Source: Bacteroidia bacterium
GTDB lineage: Bacteria > Bacteroidota > Bacteroidia > JADZBD01
Assembly: GCA_020852255.1 (NCBI GenBank)
Contig: JADZBD010000007.1
Location: forward strand, 62,001 to 126,000
Direction: 5' to 3'
DNA length: 64,000 nt
This document shows, in pieces, positions 62,958 to 64,000 of the stretch. The notes beneath the pieces are model-generated. The model did no database searches and was not told the DNA's origin. It was given only the letters and a program-made list of their open reading frames with translations. The position numbers and the translations under genes were made by a program. The stretch's first letter is position 1; every line of letters begins with the position of its first letter.

Positions 62958-63808
62958 CAGATTTTATTGCTGTATTTGAACCAGTCTTCTTTTTCTTCCT
63001 TTGTTAGCGAATCGTAACCGGAGCGGTTGATCTTATCCAGAATGTCATCAATTCTCTTTTGTGCATCTCGTTTGCTCACGCTTTCACCGGCAGATCGACG
63101 GTGTACCACTTTGAGTTTCTTTTTCGGGAGTTTCAGATTCCAGCCATTTTTTATGCTACGTATATAAAGGTATCCGAAAAACGCTCCTCCCAGATGCGCG
63201 ATGTGCCCGCCTGTGTTGCTGAACTGAGTTACCGCCAGCAGATCGAAGAGAATCATGAAGAGTGCGAGGTACTTGATGCGTACAGGACCAATGAAGATCA
63301 GATTCACAGAATAGTCCGGCACGAGCGTGGCGGCGGCGGCAACGATGGCCATCACGGCCCCGCTGGCGCCGATCATGAAAGCGGCGATGCCATACCATTG
63401 CGGAAATAGCTGGTACATAGTCCATGCCAGTGCGGCGGAGACCAGGCCGCCCCCGAAATATACAATGCTGAACCGCTTCTTTGTAAATTCACTGAAAATG
63501 GAACCAAACCAGTATAAGTTTAGCATGTTAAAAAGAATATGCGTCAGACCGCCATGGATGAAAAGCGAGGTAAACAGCGTCCATGGCCGGGTGAGGAGCA
63601 GGGCCGGATCATAAGGAAGGGCAAGCCAGTTTTCTATTCTGTGTTGCCAGGAATTAATCTCTCCGCCGCTGAATCCTGCCAGCAGGAGTACGATGCGGAG
63701 GAGTAAGTTGAGCAGAAGAAAAACGGCTACGTTGGCAATGATGATACGGATAAGGGCGCTGGGAGAGCGCAACTGCATCCGTATATCGTTGGTGATGGAT
63801 CGGAACAT
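62957..63808 (-). CDS. Rhomboid-family intramembrane serine protease
   Basis: 283 residues with six helices. Nucleophile in MIGASGAVMAIV (GxSG), histidine in GGHIAHLGGAFFGYLY, and the HGGLTHILFNMLNLYWFG segment around the first loop and helix, so the active site is complete. The soluble C-terminal tail (KRIDDILDKINRSGYDSLTKEE in part) is typical of the phylum's form. It cuts membrane proteins within or near the bilayer; substrate unknown. A second rhomboid gene lies three bases upstream. Confidence 0.93.
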   Translation of the reverse strand: MFRSITNDIRMQLRSPSALIRIIIANVAVFLLLNLLLRIVLLLAGFSGGEINSWQHRIENWLALPYDPALLLTRPWTLFTSLFIHGGLTHILFNMLNLYWFGSIFSEFTKKRFSIVYFGGGLVSAALAWTMYQLFPQWYGIAAFMIGASGAVMAIVAAAATLVPDYSVNLIFIGPVRIKYLALFMILFDLLAVTQFSNTGGHIAHLGGAFFGYLYIRSIKNGWNLKLPKKKLKVVHRRSAGESVSKRDAQKRIDDILDKINRSGYDSLTKEEKEDWFKYSNKI

Positions 63809-63811
63809 GAT

Positions 63812-64000
63812 TCAGAAACTGTGCTTACGCCCCCAGAGTTTGATCATCAGAAAACCGAATGCCATTCCTCCCAGGTGCGCGAAATGCGCCACCTGATCGC
63901 CAGGAAAATCGGCTACACCGTAAAAGACTCCCACTGCGATCATCAGAATTACAAAGTGCTTGGCACGCATCGGAATGAACAACATAAAATGAATCAGCAT
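63812..64000 (-). CDS. Second rhomboid protease, N-terminus beyond window
   Basis: The last 62 or more residues of a second rhomboid: hydrophobic FVILMIAVGVFYGVA, then the catalytic-histidine motif VAHFAHLGGMAFGFLM and the tail KLWGRKHSF. The nucleophile motif and the start lie beyond 64000. It ends three bases before the next rhomboid begins, so the two form one unit with the EEP gene. Confidence 0.88.
   Translation of the reverse strand: MLIHFMLFIPMRAKHFVILMIAVGVFYGVADFPGDQVAHFAHLGGMAFGFLMIKLWGRKHSF

Overview
The window reads as ordinary chromosomal DNA of a member of the Bacteroidota. The pointers are: two type IX secretion (T9SS) C-terminal sorting domains (a type A domain on the hydrolase ending at 5121, and a gliding-motility-associated type B domain on the PKD protein ending at 33099); a PorP/SprF protein; a PorE-like protein; a short 287-residue primary sigma factor; and about twenty upstream boxes of the form TAnnTTTG or TAnnTTCG, the -7 element of this phylum. 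A flavobacterial-type lineage is likely, but the genus cannot be read from the sequence. I saw no tRNA, rRNA, insertion sequence, prophage, integron or CRISPR array. Coding density is very high: no gap exceeds 300 bases, and the largest are about 230 bases (21931-22159 and 42521-42753).

Layout. 1-5124: SPFH protein (partial), BaiN-type flavoprotein, a PorE-like protein ending in a SPOR domain, cysteine desulfurase. 5121-13116 (minus): a T9SS-exported CocE-type hydrolase, an M13 peptidase, an AddA/RecB-like helicase-nuclease, an M15 peptidase. 13142-16553: CtlX-type hydrolase, YajQ, an NmrA-like protein, and a serine palmitoyltransferase-like enzyme facing them. 16693-21930: a BamD-like lipoprotein with a long extra C-terminus, a GT9 glycosyltransferase, a small membrane protein, and DegP. 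22160-26201: RpoD, GAPDH and two exported proteins. 26202-29274 (minus): SerA, SerC and an exported protein. 29430-35434: LuxC-type acyl-CoA reductase, the PKD surface protein with its PorP partner, a small exported protein, a ceramidase-like membrane enzyme. 35429-37817 (minus): DUF2752, a YqaE-domain lipoprotein, a beta-helix lipoprotein. 37881-44265: membrane glycosyltransferase-like protein, acyltransferase, VOC and SDR proteins (minus), ribosomal protein L31, GlmU-like protein. 44284-47328 (minus): MsrB-MsrA lipoprotein, EamA transporter, RibD. 47385-51731: GT22-like protein, PrmC, LigA. 51784-55833 (minus): lipase-like hydrolase, outer-membrane-like protein, FabI, RecN. 55860-60866: nitronate monooxygenase/FabK-like protein, 2H phosphoesterase, Lon-N protein, FabG, a VWA-like membrane protein. 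60867-64000: CPBP protein, an unlisted 38-residue membrane peptide, an EEP nuclease, and two tandem rhomboids (the last partial).

Themes. The window mixes envelope biogenesis (PorE-like, BamD-like, DegP, PorP, glycosyltransferases), lipid metabolism (SPT-like, ceramidase-like, FabI, FabG, FabK-like, PlsC-like, LuxC-like) and housekeeping (RpoD, LigA, RecN, SerA/SerC, RibD, PrmC). The most notable observations are architectural: the PorE-like protein carries SPOR where OmpA_C is expected; the BamD-like lipoprotein is more than twice the usual length and translationally coupled to a cysteine-rich GT9; seven of ten convergent gene pairs abut or overlap at palindromic stop codons; many start codons sit only 3-7 bases after a -7 box, which suggests leaderless mRNAs; and a 38-residue membrane peptide has its own promoter. 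I did not find a clearly new defence or mobile system, and I do not claim one.
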